Shown here: piece by piece, positions 17,079 through 25,676 of the stretch
How positions within the stretch are numbered: the first letter of the stretch is position 1
Layout: every line of letters starts with the position of its first letter
Source: an uncultured Elusimicrobiales bacterium
GTDB taxonomy: Bacteria > Elusimicrobiota > Elusimicrobia > Elusimicrobiales > Elusimicrobiaceae
NCBI GenBank assembly: GCA_910576915.1
Contig: CAJTJT010000003.1
Span: 137,818 to 201,817 of the forward strand
Direction: 5' to 3'
DNA length: 64,000 nt
Position numbers and translations under genes: made by a program
The notes under the pieces: generated by a model
Seen by the model: only the letters and a program-made list of their open reading frames with translations
The model's database searches: none
Told to the model about the DNA's origin: nothing

Positions 17079-18704
17079 ATGAGAGAGTTTCGGGAAAAAA
17101 TTACAGACCAGGACGCGCGCCAAAAAATTACTTTCGGCGCGCGTTTAAAACGTTTTTGCGCCGGAGTGGGGAACGGCTTGTTTTTGCTTCTCTGCGCACT
17201 TGCGACGGCCTGGCTGGTATATGAAAGTTTCCCGCGCAACAGCCGCCCGGAACTGGCCTGGTTTGCGCTGGCGCCGTTTATTTGGGGCGTTACGCGCACA
17301 AAAGGGTTTTGGTCTTCGTTTTTCTATTCCTGGTTTACCGCTTTGTTGTTCCACGCGGGTATTTTTTATTGGATTTATTATACGTGTTTGCACGGCGGCG
17401 GGCTTTCGCAGGGGTTATCTTTGGCCGCGTGGCTGGGGCTGAGCGGATTGCTCTCCGTGCAGTTTGCCATTTTCGGCGGAAGCTGTTATTTTTTAAAAAA
17501 GACGGGTGTCTTTTTCCCGTTGCTGGCCGCCTGCGGCTTTGTCGCGCTTGAATGGGTGCACCAAACGCTGGCCTTTTACGGGCTTGGTTTCCCGTGGCTG
17601 ATGTTGGGGTATACGCAGTGGAACGCGCCGGAAGTGTTGCAAATCGTTTCGTTTACGGGCGTATACGGGCTCAGCTTTGCACTGGCGTTTACGGGGGCGA
17701 GCGTCGGCTGGGCGTTTGCACTGCCCGGCGTGAAGCGCGGCGTGGGCCATATGTGCATGGCGGCGCTGGTATTTTTGGGGTTATTTGCTTTCGGGCATTA
17801 CCGGCTTCCTTCCCAGCCGCTTCGCCCGGGCAAAGCCTTGCTCAGTTTGAATGCGGCGTTGATGCAGCCGAATATCGACCAGTATAAAAAATGGGACGAA
17901 ACCTTCGAAACCGAAATTACGGACACGCTGGAAGAGATGGGTGCGTCTTTGGCGGGTACGGACGTGATGCTGGCTGTTTGGCCGGAAAGCGCGGTGCCCG
18001 GCACGTTGCTTGAAGACCGCTATTTTAATTTGTTTAAACGCGTGGCGGCGGATTCCGGCGCGTACCAGCTGGTAGGTTCCAATGTGCCGGACGGGGACGC
18101 ACAGTATGTGGGGGCGTATTTACTGTCGCCGGACGGGGAGAATTTGCAAAGCTACCGCAAAATCAAACTGGTTCCGTTTGGCGAGTATATCCCGCTTGAA
18201 AAATGGATTCGCGGCGCGTTCCCGGATGTGGAAGTGCTGGGCGAACTGGGCGCTTTTACGCCCGGTGCGTTGGGGCAGGCTCCGCTTGATTTGGGCGGCG
18301 TTGCGCTGGGGCGGACGATTTGTTACGAATCGATTTTCCCGCAGTTGTGGGTGTCGCAGGGCCGGCAGGGCGCCAAACTGTTTGTAAACATCACCAACGA
18401 CGCGTGGTTTTTTAATACGGCCGCACCTTACCAGCACCTGGCCATTAACGCGGTGCGCGCGGCGGAAATGGGCCGCCCGGTGTTGCGCGCGGCGAATACG
18501 GGGTTTTCGGCCGTGATTGACCCGTTCGGCCGCGTGGAGCAGAAATCCGGCTTGTTTACGCAGGAAGTTTTGCGCGCGGAAGTGGCGCTGCCGGTGGGCG
18601 ATAAAGTTACTTTTTACACGCAGTGGGGCGACTGGTTCGCCTGGCTGTGCGCGGCGATTTATTTTACGCTGTTTATTTCTGTGGCGGTTTTTTCGTATGA
18701 ATAA
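17079..18704 (+). CDS. lnt: Apolipoprotein N-acyltransferase
   Basis: A 541-residue inner-membrane enzyme that adds the third acyl chain to lipoproteins, which implies a double-membrane cell. Several hydrophobic segments fill residues 30-240. A nitrilase-like domain follows with the expected catalytic residues: Glu303 in WPESAVPG, a lysine in YRKIKLVPFGEYIP (361 or 363), and Cys415 in ICYESIFP. The long basic N-terminus (residues 1-28) is unusual. Its stop overlaps the prfB start by eight bases. The many lipoproteins in this window are its likely substrates. Confidence 0.95.
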   Translation: MREFREKITDQDARQKITFGARLKRFCAGVGNGLFLLLCALATAWLVYESFPRNSRPELAWFALAPFIWGVTRTKGFWSSFFYSWFTALLFHAGIFYWIYYTCLHGGGLSQGLSLAAWLGLSGLLSVQFAIFGGSCYFLKKTGVFFPLLAACGFVALEWVHQTLAFYGLGFPWLMLGYTQWNAPEVLQIVSFTGVYGLSFALAFTGASVGWAFALPGVKRGVGHMCMAALVFLGLFAFGHYRLPSQPLRPGKALLSLNAALMQPNIDQYKKWDETFETEITDTLEEMGASLAGTDVMLAVWPESAVPGTLLEDRYFNLFKRVAADSGAYQLVGSNVPDGDAQYVGAYLLSPDGENLQSYRKIKLVPFGEYIPLEKWIRGAFPDVEVLGELGAFTPGALGQAPLDLGGVALGRTICYESIFPQLWVSQGRQGAKLFVNITNDAWFFNTAAPYQHLAINAVRAAEMGRPVLRAANTGFSAVIDPFGRVEQKSGLFTQEVLRAEVALPVGDKVTFYTQWGDWFAWLCAAIYFTLFISVAVFSYE

Positions 18705-19815
18705 CATTGAATTTAAAGACGTTGAACAAAAGCTGGACGAGTTAGCGGCGCGCGTTGCCAAAATAGCAACGATTGACGATATCTCCGGCAAGCAAAAAGA
18801 ACTGGCGGAGCTGGAAGCCGCGTCGGCCGACCCGTCTTTTTGGAACGATACCAAAAAAGCCAAAGAAGTCAGCCGCCAAATCGATTTATTAAAAAAATCC
18901 ATCAGCACGTTTTTCGCACTCCAAAAAAAGACGGAGGACGACCGCGCCCTGTTCGACCTGTGCAAAGAAATGCAGGACGAAACGGAACTGGCCGCGCTGG
19001 ACGCGTCTTTAAAAGAAACCGAAAAACAGGTGGCGCAGAAGGAAGGGGAAATCCGCCTGTCGGACCCGAACGATAAATTAAACGCCATTTTAACCATTCA
19101 CGCCGGGGCCGGCGGTACGGAATCGTGCGACTGGGCGCAAATGCTGGTGCGTATGTACACGCGCTGGGCCGAACAGCACGGCTTTAAATTTTCCGTTCTG
19201 GACGCACAGCCCGGCGACGAAGCCGGCATCAAAACGCTTTCTGCCATGGTGGAAGGCCCGTTTGCGTACGGTTATTTGAAAGGGGAAAACGGCGTGCACC
19301 GTCTGGTGCGCGTTTCTCCGTTTGACGCAAACGCCCGCCGCCATACGTCTTTTGCGTCGTGCGACGTGCTGCCGGATATCGACGAAGATATTAATATCGA
19401 AATCCCGGAAAAAGACATTCAGCTCGAAACCTCCCGCGCCGGCGGCCACGGCGGCCAGAACGTCAATAAAGTGGAATCGGCCGTGCGGCTTTTGCACATT
19501 CCTACGGGCATTGTGGTTTCCTGCCGCATTGAGCGCAGCCAGCTGCAAAACCGTCAGACGGCCATGAAAATGCTCAAAGCCAAACTGTACGAAATGGAAA
19601 TGGATAAAAAACGCGGCGAAGCCGAAAAACGCTATGGCCAAAAAGGCGAAATCGCCTGGGGGCACCAAATTCGTTCGTACGTGTTTATGCCGTACCAGTT
19701 GGTGAAAGATTTGCGCAGCGGATACGAAACCTCGCAAATCACCGCCGTTATGGACGGCGATTTGGACCCGTTCATTTTCGCGTTTTTAAATCACGAAGCC
19801 GAAAATAAAAAATAA
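18697..19815 (+). CDS. prfB: Peptide chain release factor 2
   Basis: A 372-residue RF2 that reads UGA and UAA stop codons. The GGQ catalytic motif is at residues 252-254 (GGHGGQNVNK). The SPF recognition tripeptide lies in RVSPFDANARRHTSF, which separates RF2 from RF1. The frame is continuous from the ATG at 18697, so the programmed +1 frameshift that controls many prfB genes is absent. A longer open frame from 18517 is ignored because it runs through lnt. Confidence 0.96.
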   Translation: MNNIEFKDVEQKLDELAARVAKIATIDDISGKQKELAELEAASADPSFWNDTKKAKEVSRQIDLLKKSISTFFALQKKTEDDRALFDLCKEMQDETELAALDASLKETEKQVAQKEGEIRLSDPNDKLNAILTIHAGAGGTESCDWAQMLVRMYTRWAEQHGFKFSVLDAQPGDEAGIKTLSAMVEGPFAYGYLKGENGVHRLVRVSPFDANARRHTSFASCDVLPDIDEDINIEIPEKDIQLETSRAGGHGGQNVNKVESAVRLLHIPTGIVVSCRIERSQLQNRQTAMKMLKAKLYEMEMDKKRGEAEKRYGQKGEIAWGHQIRSYVFMPYQLVKDLRSGYETSQITAVMDGDLDPFIFAFLNHEAENKK

Positions 19816-20918
19816 TGAAAACCGGTTTGTATATCCACCTCCCGTTCTGCAAACAGAAGTGCAATTATTGCGATTTCGCTTCTTTTGCGGGCCGGGAGTT
19901 TTTAATTGACGGGTACTTGGACGCGATGAGCAAAGAAGCCGCCCGCTCTTCCGTGCGCGCGTTTGAAACGCTGTATGTCGGCGGCGGAACGCCGAGCGTG
20001 CTTTCGGCCGCGCAGCTTGAAAAATTGGCGCAAATGATTGAAAAAAATTTCGGCCCCGTATCCCGCTTTGAAGAAAGCACCTGCGAGGCCAACCCGGAAA
20101 GTTTAACGCCGGAAAAAATCTCCGTACTTAAAGAGGCCGGATTCAACCGTTTGAGTATCGGCCTGCAAAGTTTTAACGACGATGAACTGAAAACGCTGGG
20201 CCGCGTGCACGACGCGGCGACGTTTCTCAGCGCGTATGAAGCCGCGCGCGCGGGCGGATTCAACAACATTAATGTGGATTTAATCGCCGGGCTGCCGGGC
20301 CAAACGCTGGAAAGTTTTTTACGCAGTTTGCGGCGGCTTGTATCGCTTCGGCCGGAACATCTGTCGGTTTACGGTTTGCAGATTGAAGAGGGCACTCCGT
20401 TTTTTGAACGCGGCGTAATTTGCGACCAGCTTTTAATGCGCCGCATGCTGGAAGAAACGCGCGCGGCTTTGGCCGCCGCCGGATATCACCATTACGAAAT
20501 TTCCAACTTTGCGCTGCCCGGGTTGGAAGCCAAACACAATACGCATTATTGGAACGACGGCGACTATGTCGGGCTGGGCAGCGCGGCCGCGTCTTTTACG
20601 GGCGGCGCGCGGCATCAAAACACGCCGGACGTGCGCGAATATATCCGCCGCATAAACGCGGATGAATCCCCCGTGGAATTTTCCGAGAAACTGGAAGGCA
20701 AAGAACGGGCCGGGGAGCGGCTGATGCTGGCTTTGCGAAAACTGGACGGAGTGGAACTGTCTGCCCGGGACGAAGAAATGTTCGGGCGGGAAATTGAAAA
20801 ACACGTAAAAAGCGGGCTTCTCTTGCGTGAGGGAAAAAAAGTAAAATTAAGTTTTGAGGGGCTTTTTCTGGCAAACGAAGTTTTCTGCAGTTTTGTGGCC
20901 CCGTTTGAGGAAGAATGA
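19815..20918 (+). CDS. hemW: Radical SAM protein HemW (CPO-III-like)
   Basis: A 367-residue radical SAM protein with the cluster motif C12-x3-C16-x2-C19 (LPFCKQKCNYCDF). The HemN-like features YVGGGTPSVL and SIGLQSFND are present. HemW is a heme chaperone related to oxygen-independent coproporphyrinogen oxidase. The Cys after the cluster motif seen in true HemN (CxxxCxxCxC) is Phe or Ala here, which favours HemW. It overlaps prfB by one base and the next gene by four. Confidence 0.93.
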   Translation: MKTGLYIHLPFCKQKCNYCDFASFAGREFLIDGYLDAMSKEAARSSVRAFETLYVGGGTPSVLSAAQLEKLAQMIEKNFGPVSRFEESTCEANPESLTPEKISVLKEAGFNRLSIGLQSFNDDELKTLGRVHDAATFLSAYEAARAGGFNNINVDLIAGLPGQTLESFLRSLRRLVSLRPEHLSVYGLQIEEGTPFFERGVICDQLLMRRMLEETRAALAAAGYHHYEISNFALPGLEAKHNTHYWNDGDYVGLGSAAASFTGGARHQNTPDVREYIRRINADESPVEFSEKLEGKERAGERLMLALRKLDGVELSARDEEMFGREIEKHVKSGLLLREGKKVKLSFEGLFLANEVFCSFVAPFEEE

Positions 20919-21640
20919 AATTAACCGCCGTCCATACCGATATTTTTAAAGCGCGCGAACATTTGCCCGCGTTTATTCTGCGCCATATTCCGTCCGTGCC
21001 GGAGAAAAGCATACTGGCGGTAGCTTCCAAACTGCTTGCTCTTTGGAAGGGGGAGATTCTTCCGTATGAAAGCTCCGCGCAAAAAGAAGCGCTGATCCGG
21101 CGGGAAAGTTCCTCCGCTTTAAAAACGCCGCTTGCGTGGCTGACCATTAAAGACGGCATGATTATGACCAATGCCGGCATAGACGAATCCAACGCGGACG
21201 GCAAACTCCTGCTTCTGCCGCAGAATTGTTATGCGGCGGCGGAAGAATTGCGGCAGGAGTTATGCGCCTTATGGGGTGTAAAAGACCTGGGCGTTTTGGT
21301 AACGGACAGCATGATTCTGCCGCTTCGCGCGGGCGTAACGGCCACGGCGGTGGCGTATGCCGGGTTCAAAGGCGTAAAAGATTTACGCGGTACGCCGGAT
21401 ATTTTTGGTAAAAAACTGGAAGTTACGTTGGTGAACGCAGCCGATTCGCTGGCTGCGGCGGCCGCTTTATGCATGGGGGAAGGGAAGGAACAATCCCCGC
21501 TGTGCGTGATTGAAAACGCGCCCGTGGAGTTCCGCCCCGGCGCGGACCCGGATGAGATAAAATATCCCGTGGAAAACGATTTATATACCCCGCTCTTTCA
21601 AGCGGCGGGGCTTATTAAAAAAGGAGACTGCAATGATTAA
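20915..21640 (+). CDS. CofE-like gamma-glutamyl ligase domain protein
   Basis: A 241-residue protein resembling coenzyme F420-0:L-glutamate ligase (CofE/FbiB N-domain). The conserved segment TNAGIDESNADG (about residues 88-99) and LVTDSMILPLRAGVT fit that fold. No other F420 gene is visible here, so the real substrate may differ. The ATG overlaps the hemW stop, and the C-terminus overlaps mscL by eight bases. Confidence 0.8.
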   Translation: MKLTAVHTDIFKAREHLPAFILRHIPSVPEKSILAVASKLLALWKGEILPYESSAQKEALIRRESSSALKTPLAWLTIKDGMIMTNAGIDESNADGKLLLLPQNCYAAAEELRQELCALWGVKDLGVLVTDSMILPLRAGVTATAVAYAGFKGVKDLRGTPDIFGKKLEVTLVNAADSLAAAAALCMGEGKEQSPLCVIENAPVEFRPGADPDEIKYPVENDLYTPLFQAAGLIKKGDCND

Positions 21641-22097
21641 AAATATGATTAACGAATTTAAAACGTTCGTTATGCGCGGCAACGTGATTGATATGGCCGT
21701 CGGTATCATTATCGGCGGTGCGTTTACGAAAATCGTAAACTCGATGGTGGCCGATATCATGATGCCGCCTTTGGGCCTTTTAATGGGCAAAGTGGATTTT
21801 TCCAACTGGTTTGTCGTGCTCAAACAGGGCGCGCAGGAAGGCCCGTACGCCTCTTTGGCCGCGGCGCAGGCCGCCGGAGCGACCACGCTGAATATCGGCA
21901 CGTTTTTAAATGCCATTATCAGCTTTATCATTGTGGCGTTGTGTATCTTCTTGCTGATTAAAGTAATCAACAAAGTAAACGCGCCCAAAAAAGAAGAAGC
22001 GCCCGCCGTCCCGACGACGAAAAAATGCCCGTTCTGCTGCAGCGAAATCGCGCTGGAAGCCACCCGCTGCCCGCACTGCACGTCCGAGCTTAAATAG
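21633..22097 (+). CDS. mscL: Large-conductance mechanosensitive channel MscL with zinc ribbon
   Basis: A 154-residue MscL. The first helix region MRGNVIDMAVGIIIGGAFTK is diagnostic, and a second membrane helix covers about 92-115. The channel opens under membrane tension to release osmolytes. A C-terminal extension carries two CxxC pairs, CPFCCSEIALEATRCPHC, likely a small zinc ribbon, instead of the charged helix alone. It is the last gene of the secA-to-mscL run and is followed by a terminator. Confidence 0.95.
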   Translation: MIKNMINEFKTFVMRGNVIDMAVGIIIGGAFTKIVNSMVADIMMPPLGLLMGKVDFSNWFVVLKQGAQEGPYASLAAAQAAGATTLNIGTFLNAIISFIIVALCIFLLIKVINKVNAPKKEEAPAVPTTKKCPFCCSEIALEATRCPHCTSELK

Positions 22098-22113
22098 TTG
22101 GTTTTACCGTACG

Positions 22114-22150
22114 AAAAAACCGCAGAGATTTATTTCTTTGCGGTTTTTTT
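22114..22150 (+). terminator. Terminator after mscL
   Basis: The arms AAAAAACCGCA and TGCGGTTTTTT flank a loop of about 14 bases that can pair further (AGA/TCT), followed by seven T. Confidence 0.85.
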
Positions 22151-22240
22151 GTGTCTAATTAATGTATTAAACCTGCTTATAAGAGCTATCCTAGTTCTGT
22201 TTATAAAAAGTCTTCGCCGTTGCCGTTTGGGCAGGCCTTA

Positions 22241-22338
22241 ACCCATTTATAAAATTCGTTCTATACGGGAGAAGCATTTTATTTGTCCGAGCCGTAGGCG
22301 AGTTGTAAAATGCGCCGTACGGAACTGGATTTTATGGG
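22241..22338. repeat. Large nested inverted repeat, copy 2
   Basis: This is the second copy of the element at 2417-2518. Arms are ACCCAT with ATAAAAT / ATTTTATGGGT, then GTTC with TACGG / CCGTACGGAAC, then GCATTTTA / TAAAATGC, around a loop containing GAGCCGTAGGCGAGTTG. The flank from 22195 (AGTTCTGTTTATAAAAAG ... GCAGGCCTTAACCCATTTA) also matches 2335-2390. The gap 22098-22616 holds this repeat, the conserved block and the T12 promoter, with no gene. Confidence 0.72.
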
Positions 22339-22359
22339 TGTGGCCTGCGAGTTTTTTGT

Positions 22360-22554
22360 TACTTTTTGTTGATACAAAAAGTAAGGAGTAACTTTGGGGC
22401 ATGTCTAAAACAATGTGGCCCAGCTAGTCAGAAGAGGGCGGATAAGTTGCCTGCCCCCGGCAAGTGTTGTTACGTAGCTAAGCAACATGTCAGTAATAGT
22501 GTGGCCCAACTAGTCAGAAGAGCGCGGACAAGAGGGGAGCCCAGGCTCTGGGTC
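22360..22554 (+). promoter_or_regulatory. Conserved block, two tandem units, before the third T12 promoter
   Basis: The block opens with TACTTTTTG / CAAAAAGTA (22360-22383). Two units with GTGGCCCA and CTAGTCAGAAGAG follow, near 22410 and 22500. Between them is the hairpin TTGCC-TGCCCCC-GGCAA and the TGTTG/CAACA hairpin around ACGTAGCT. The 47 bases 22451-22497 are identical to 37690-37736 upstream of another pilin gene, pointing to recent copying. A CCCAG/CTGGG hairpin lies just before the -35 box. Confidence 0.6.
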
Positions 22555-22582
22555 TTGATTCGTTTTTTTTTTTTGATAAAGT
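22555..22582 (+). promoter_or_regulatory. T12-spacer promoter of the pilin gene at 22617
   Basis: TTGATT, CG, twelve T (22563-22574), GA, TAAAGT, with a 16-bp spacer. The predicted leader is about 28 bases long. Confidence 0.65.
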
Positions 22583-22616
22583 GGACTTATTACTTCTTAT
22601 GTAAGGGGATAAGTTT

Positions 22617-23177
22617 ATGCAAAAAAACAACGGGTTTACATTAATAGAGTTGTTGGTGGTTGTTTTAATCATCGGTATTTTATCGGCGGTAGCGTTGCCG
22701 CAGTATCAAAAGGCGGTAATGAAAGCAAGAGTGTCTGAGTTTTTGCCGTGGTATCGGAATGTCCGGGAAGGCCGTCGTCTGTATATCTTGAATACAGGGG
22801 ATGCTCCGCAGGATTTGGGCCGTTTTATGGATGCTTTGGGGATTAGTTATTACCGTGTACAGTGTGCGTCCAGCCAGTTAACTGAAGACGGAGCCTGTGT
22901 TCAGGGGAGCTCTCTGTGGATAACGGCGGACAAAAGATTGGATATGAACAATAATGAAGTGAATAAAGTTTTTTGCCGGGTTACAGGCTCGTCCCGGGAC
23001 GGTTGCTTTACGCTTTCTATGGCATTTAACAACGTGACTTCTGAGCAAAAGGCGGAAGGGCTATATTGCTTAGTTGATTCGACGGAATGGAGCGATTCCA
23101 TGTGCCGTATGTTGGCTCCCCGGAGTAAAAAAATTGCTGTTCGTTTAGGCCGTTTCGGTTATGAAATGGCTTTATAA
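22617..23177 (+). CDS. Type IV pilin-like protein
   Basis: A 186-residue prepilin with a six-residue leader ending in Gly, then FTLIELLVVVLIIGILSAVA and LPQYQKAVMKAR. Glu+5 is present. The globular part has several cysteines (about residues 80-155) that could form the C-terminal disulfide loop. Pilins and pseudopilins of this type are cleaved and methylated by PilD and assembled by a type IV pilus or type II secretion machine, none of which is encoded here. AAGGGG lies upstream. The 3' end overlaps the opposing glycerate kinase gene by six bases. Confidence 0.93.
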   Translation: MQKNNGFTLIELLVVVLIIGILSAVALPQYQKAVMKARVSEFLPWYRNVREGRRLYILNTGDAPQDLGRFMDALGISYYRVQCASSQLTEDGACVQGSSLWITADKRLDMNNNEVNKVFCRVTGSSRDGCFTLSMAFNNVTSEQKAEGLYCLVDSTEWSDSMCRMLAPRSKKIAVRLGRFGYEMAL

Positions 23178-24278
23178 AATATTTTTGCAAATGCGCCGCA
23201 AGTATTTTGCGGCGTTTTTTTGCGCGTCTTTTTCGTCGGCGGCAAAATCCGTCAGTACGGCAATTTGGTCCGGCGCATATTTTTGCGCGCGCAACGCTTT
23301 TTCTTCGATTTGCCCGCAAATAAACAGCACGGGTTTTTTGTGTTTTTTGGCCAATTTTAAAACGGCTAGCGGCGCTTTGCCGTAGAAGGTTTGGCGGTCC
23401 AGTTTACCCTCGGTGGTAATCGCTAAATCGGCCCATTTAAAATGTTCGTTCAGCCCCGCTTTTTGAAATAAAAATTCGGACCCTAACAACAGTTTTGCTC
23501 CAAAACAGCCCATGAGTCCCGCCGCAATCGCGCCCGCCGCGGCGGTGGACGGCGCATGGGCGATATTTCTTGCCGTGGCTTGTTTGATTGTTCCGGCCCA
23601 GGCGGCCATGGCTTTATCCAACATTTTTACCTGTGCGGGCGTGGCGCCTTTTTGGGGGCCGAACACTTTGGCTGAACTCTTCGGGCCCAAAAGCGGGTTG
23701 GTAACGTCCGCTACGCCAAAAATTTGAATTCCCTTAAACGTTTTTTTAAGCGCGGAAAAATCCGCCGTACGTGCGTTTAACAACGGGGCGGCTCCCAGAG
23801 GAAGGAGCGTGCCTTTTCTGTCAAAAATTTTTGCGCCGCAGGCCGCCGCCATGCCCGCGCCGCCGTCGTTGCAGGCCACGCCGCCTAGACCCACGTAAAT
23901 CGTTTTCGCTCCGGCTTTTACGGCAGCTGATAATACCTGCCCCACGCCGTAGGAAGAGGCTCCCATCGGGTCCAGTTCTTCTTTTTTGGCGCTTCCCAGC
24001 CCGCACACGCGCGCCGTTTCAATAACGGCGGTTTTCCCGTCGGATAATAATAAAAAATCCGTCCGGCGGTTTTTTAAAAACGCGTTTTTGGCGCGCAGGG
24101 GAACCGGCCGTGCGTTGGGGTCTAAGGTGCGGAAAAAATCGATAAATCCGTCGCCGCCGTCCGAAACCGGCAAGGCGCGCACGTTGTGTTTTTTTCCCAA
24201 TTCGCGCGTGAAAAGAAGCGCGGCTTTCGCCGCGCTTAAAGAACCTTTAAAAGCGTTGGGTAAAACAAGTATGTTCAT
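23172..24278 (-). CDS. Glycerate kinase (GarK/GlxK family)
   Basis: A 368-residue kinase that phosphorylates glycerate, probably at the 2-hydroxyl, feeding it into glycolysis. Family motifs are the N-terminal NILVLPNAFKGSLSA, PVSDGGDGFIDFF and GLGGVACNDGGAGMAAACGA. The length is normal for the PF02595 family. The gene is in an overlapping pair with the upstream membrane-protein gene (TAATG). Its 3' end holds a terminator that serves the pilin gene on the opposite strand (23194-23221). Confidence 0.93.
   Translation of the reverse strand: MNILVLPNAFKGSLSAAKAALLFTRELGKKHNVRALPVSDGGDGFIDFFRTLDPNARPVPLRAKNAFLKNRRTDFLLLSDGKTAVIETARVCGLGSAKKEELDPMGASSYGVGQVLSAAVKAGAKTIYVGLGGVACNDGGAGMAAACGAKIFDRKGTLLPLGAAPLLNARTADFSALKKTFKGIQIFGVADVTNPLLGPKSSAKVFGPQKGATPAQVKMLDKAMAAWAGTIKQATARNIAHAPSTAAAGAIAAGLMGCFGAKLLLGSEFLFQKAGLNEHFKWADLAITTEGKLDRQTFYGKAPLAVLKLAKKHKKPVLFICGQIEEKALRAQKYAPDQIAVLTDFAADEKDAQKNAAKYLRRICKNIL
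23194..23221 (+). terminator. Pilin terminator embedded in the opposing gene
   Basis: A perfect 8-bp stem (CGCCGCAA / TTGCGGCG) with loop GTATT and seven T follows the pilin stop by 16 bases. It lies entirely inside the 3' coding end of the glycerate kinase gene on the other strand, where it encodes part of KNAAKYLRRICK. Confidence 0.85.
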
Positions 24279-25612
24279 TAAAACTTCCAGCTCAGCTGGG
24301 CTTGAATGACGGTGTTGGAAGCGGAGGAATCTTTTAAATCGTCCGAGCGTTTGGCAAACACCTGCCGCACTTCAAGGCCGACCATCACGTCATCCACCCA
24401 GGTTTCCACACCGAGCCCGGCCGATCCGGCAAAACCGTTGGAATTAATTTCTTTGCTGTTCATTTCGCCGCGGTAGTTGAGTTTTAACATCTCGTAAGCG
24501 GCGGAGGCGGCCAAATAGAAAGCAAAGCGGCTTTCCGGGTTTACGTAATAATGCGCGGCCGCGCCGAACGTTAAAATTTGCCCGCTGGTTTTTACCGTCG
24601 GGTCCGGGTAAGACGGTTCTTTTCCTTCGGCGATGTTTTTATCGTTAGCGTCCAAAACGGCCTGGTCCCGGTCTTCAAACGAATTGTTCGGCACGTTGCC
24701 AACGCCCAGTACGGGGCCCAGCCACAAATTGCTTTCTTTTATGCGCCACAAAAATTTACTGGAAACCGCCACACTGGTGCCGCCTACGTCCGCGGAGCCG
24801 TCTTCCGTTTCAAATCCCGGGCGCGCGCTGTTGGATAATTTTAAATCAAGCGGCATCGCGCCGGCCTGTACGGAAAAATATTTCGAAAAATTCTTTTCTT
24901 TTTGTTTCACCGCCGGTTTGGCTTCTTGTTTTGCGGGTTTTTTTGCGGCGAGTTCTTCTTTGGCCGCGGAGGCATATTCCTGTTGCGAAACCTGGCCGGA
25001 TTTTACGTTGCGCAGGAAGGCCTCTTCGTCTGTAAGCGGGCGCGGCGCGGCCTGCTGTACGGCGGCCGACGGCGTTACTACCGCTCCGTTTACCACGGTG
25101 GCTTTTTTAGCGTCAAAAACTTGGTCGATATCGGAGTCAAAAGACAGCCCGCCCGCGGCTTCCACCTGTTTGGTTTCCGTGCGTACGGCGGCCTGGGCCT
25201 GTGCGGCGGCCTGTTGCTGTTGGCGTTCGATTTGCTGTTCCACAATTTGCTGTTGGGCTTTTTCGCCGCGGTCGTAATCGTACGTTTCAATGCTGACGAT
25301 TTGCGGCATATCCACGTTTACGGTGGAGCCGTCGTCGGTTTGGAGTTTTAAATTAAATTCGTCCATGTCCAAAATCACGCCGACCAGCTGCGTTCCGCCT
25401 TTTAAAATAAGGCGGTGTTTGTCGGGCAAAATTTCTTCAATTTCGCGCTGGTTGAGCGTAATGTTCCCGTAAGAAGTGGCCAGGTTTAAGGTGTATTCGG
25501 TTTGGGATAAAATGGAGCCGGTAATCAGGTCGCCGTTTTTCATTTTTAACGTTTCGGCGTGCGGCGCGGCGGTGCAGCATAAAGCGAAAAGGAAAGCGAA
25601 AATTTTTTTCAT
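24278..25612 (-). CDS. Putative outer-membrane beta-barrel protein with tandem Sm-like repeats
   Basis: A 444-residue protein with a signal peptide (MKKIFAFLFALCCTAAPHA). Two similar beta-rich units follow, about residues 20-62 (MKNGDLITGSILSQTEYTL) and 64-107 (LKGGTQLVGVILDMDEFNL), resembling Sm/LSm-like folds. A Gln/Ala-rich coiled coil spans about 120-160, then a low-complexity linker. The last 190 residues alternate polar and hydrophobic residues and end in a terminal Phe (AQLSWKF), as expected of an outer-membrane barrel. The stop overlaps the glycerate kinase start by one base. Function is unknown. Confidence 0.78.
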   Translation of the reverse strand: MKKIFAFLFALCCTAAPHAETLKMKNGDLITGSILSQTEYTLNLATSYGNITLNQREIEEILPDKHRLILKGGTQLVGVILDMDEFNLKLQTDDGSTVNVDMPQIVSIETYDYDRGEKAQQQIVEQQIERQQQQAAAQAQAAVRTETKQVEAAGGLSFDSDIDQVFDAKKATVVNGAVVTPSAAVQQAAPRPLTDEEAFLRNVKSGQVSQQEYASAAKEELAAKKPAKQEAKPAVKQKEKNFSKYFSVQAGAMPLDLKLSNSARPGFETEDGSADVGGTSVAVSSKFLWRIKESNLWLGPVLGVGNVPNNSFEDRDQAVLDANDKNIAEGKEPSYPDPTVKTSGQILTFGAAAHYYVNPESRFAFYLAASAAYEMLKLNYRGEMNSKEINSNGFAGSAGLGVETWVDDVMVGLEVRQVFAKRSDDLKDSSASNTVIQAQLSWKF

Positions 25613-25642
25613 TCGGCGGGGTACTCCGGGTATTTGTCGGGC

Positions 25643-25670
25643 AAAAAGCGGCGCGCACGGGGCGCGCCGC
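25643..25670 (-). terminator. Terminator of the small membrane-protein gene (minus strand)
   Basis: On the minus strand, GCGGCGCGC / GCGCGCCGC arms (25648-25656 and 25662-25670) surround a five-base loop, followed by five T. It lies between the stop of the 25677 gene and the start of the barrel-protein gene. Confidence 0.85.
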
Positions 25671-25676
25671 TACTTG

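Noticed and set aside
18517..18696. Upstream extension or programmed frameshift of prfB
   Set aside because: The longer frame is inside lnt, and the frame from 18697 already gives a full-length RF2 without a shift.
19090..19737. Long minus-strand frame across prfB
   Set aside because: Shadow of prfB codons; rich in His, Arg and Phe with no recognisable domain.
22366..22644. Open reading frame of 92 codons
   Set aside because: It spans the conserved block, the T12 promoter and the first codons of the real pilin gene in another frame.
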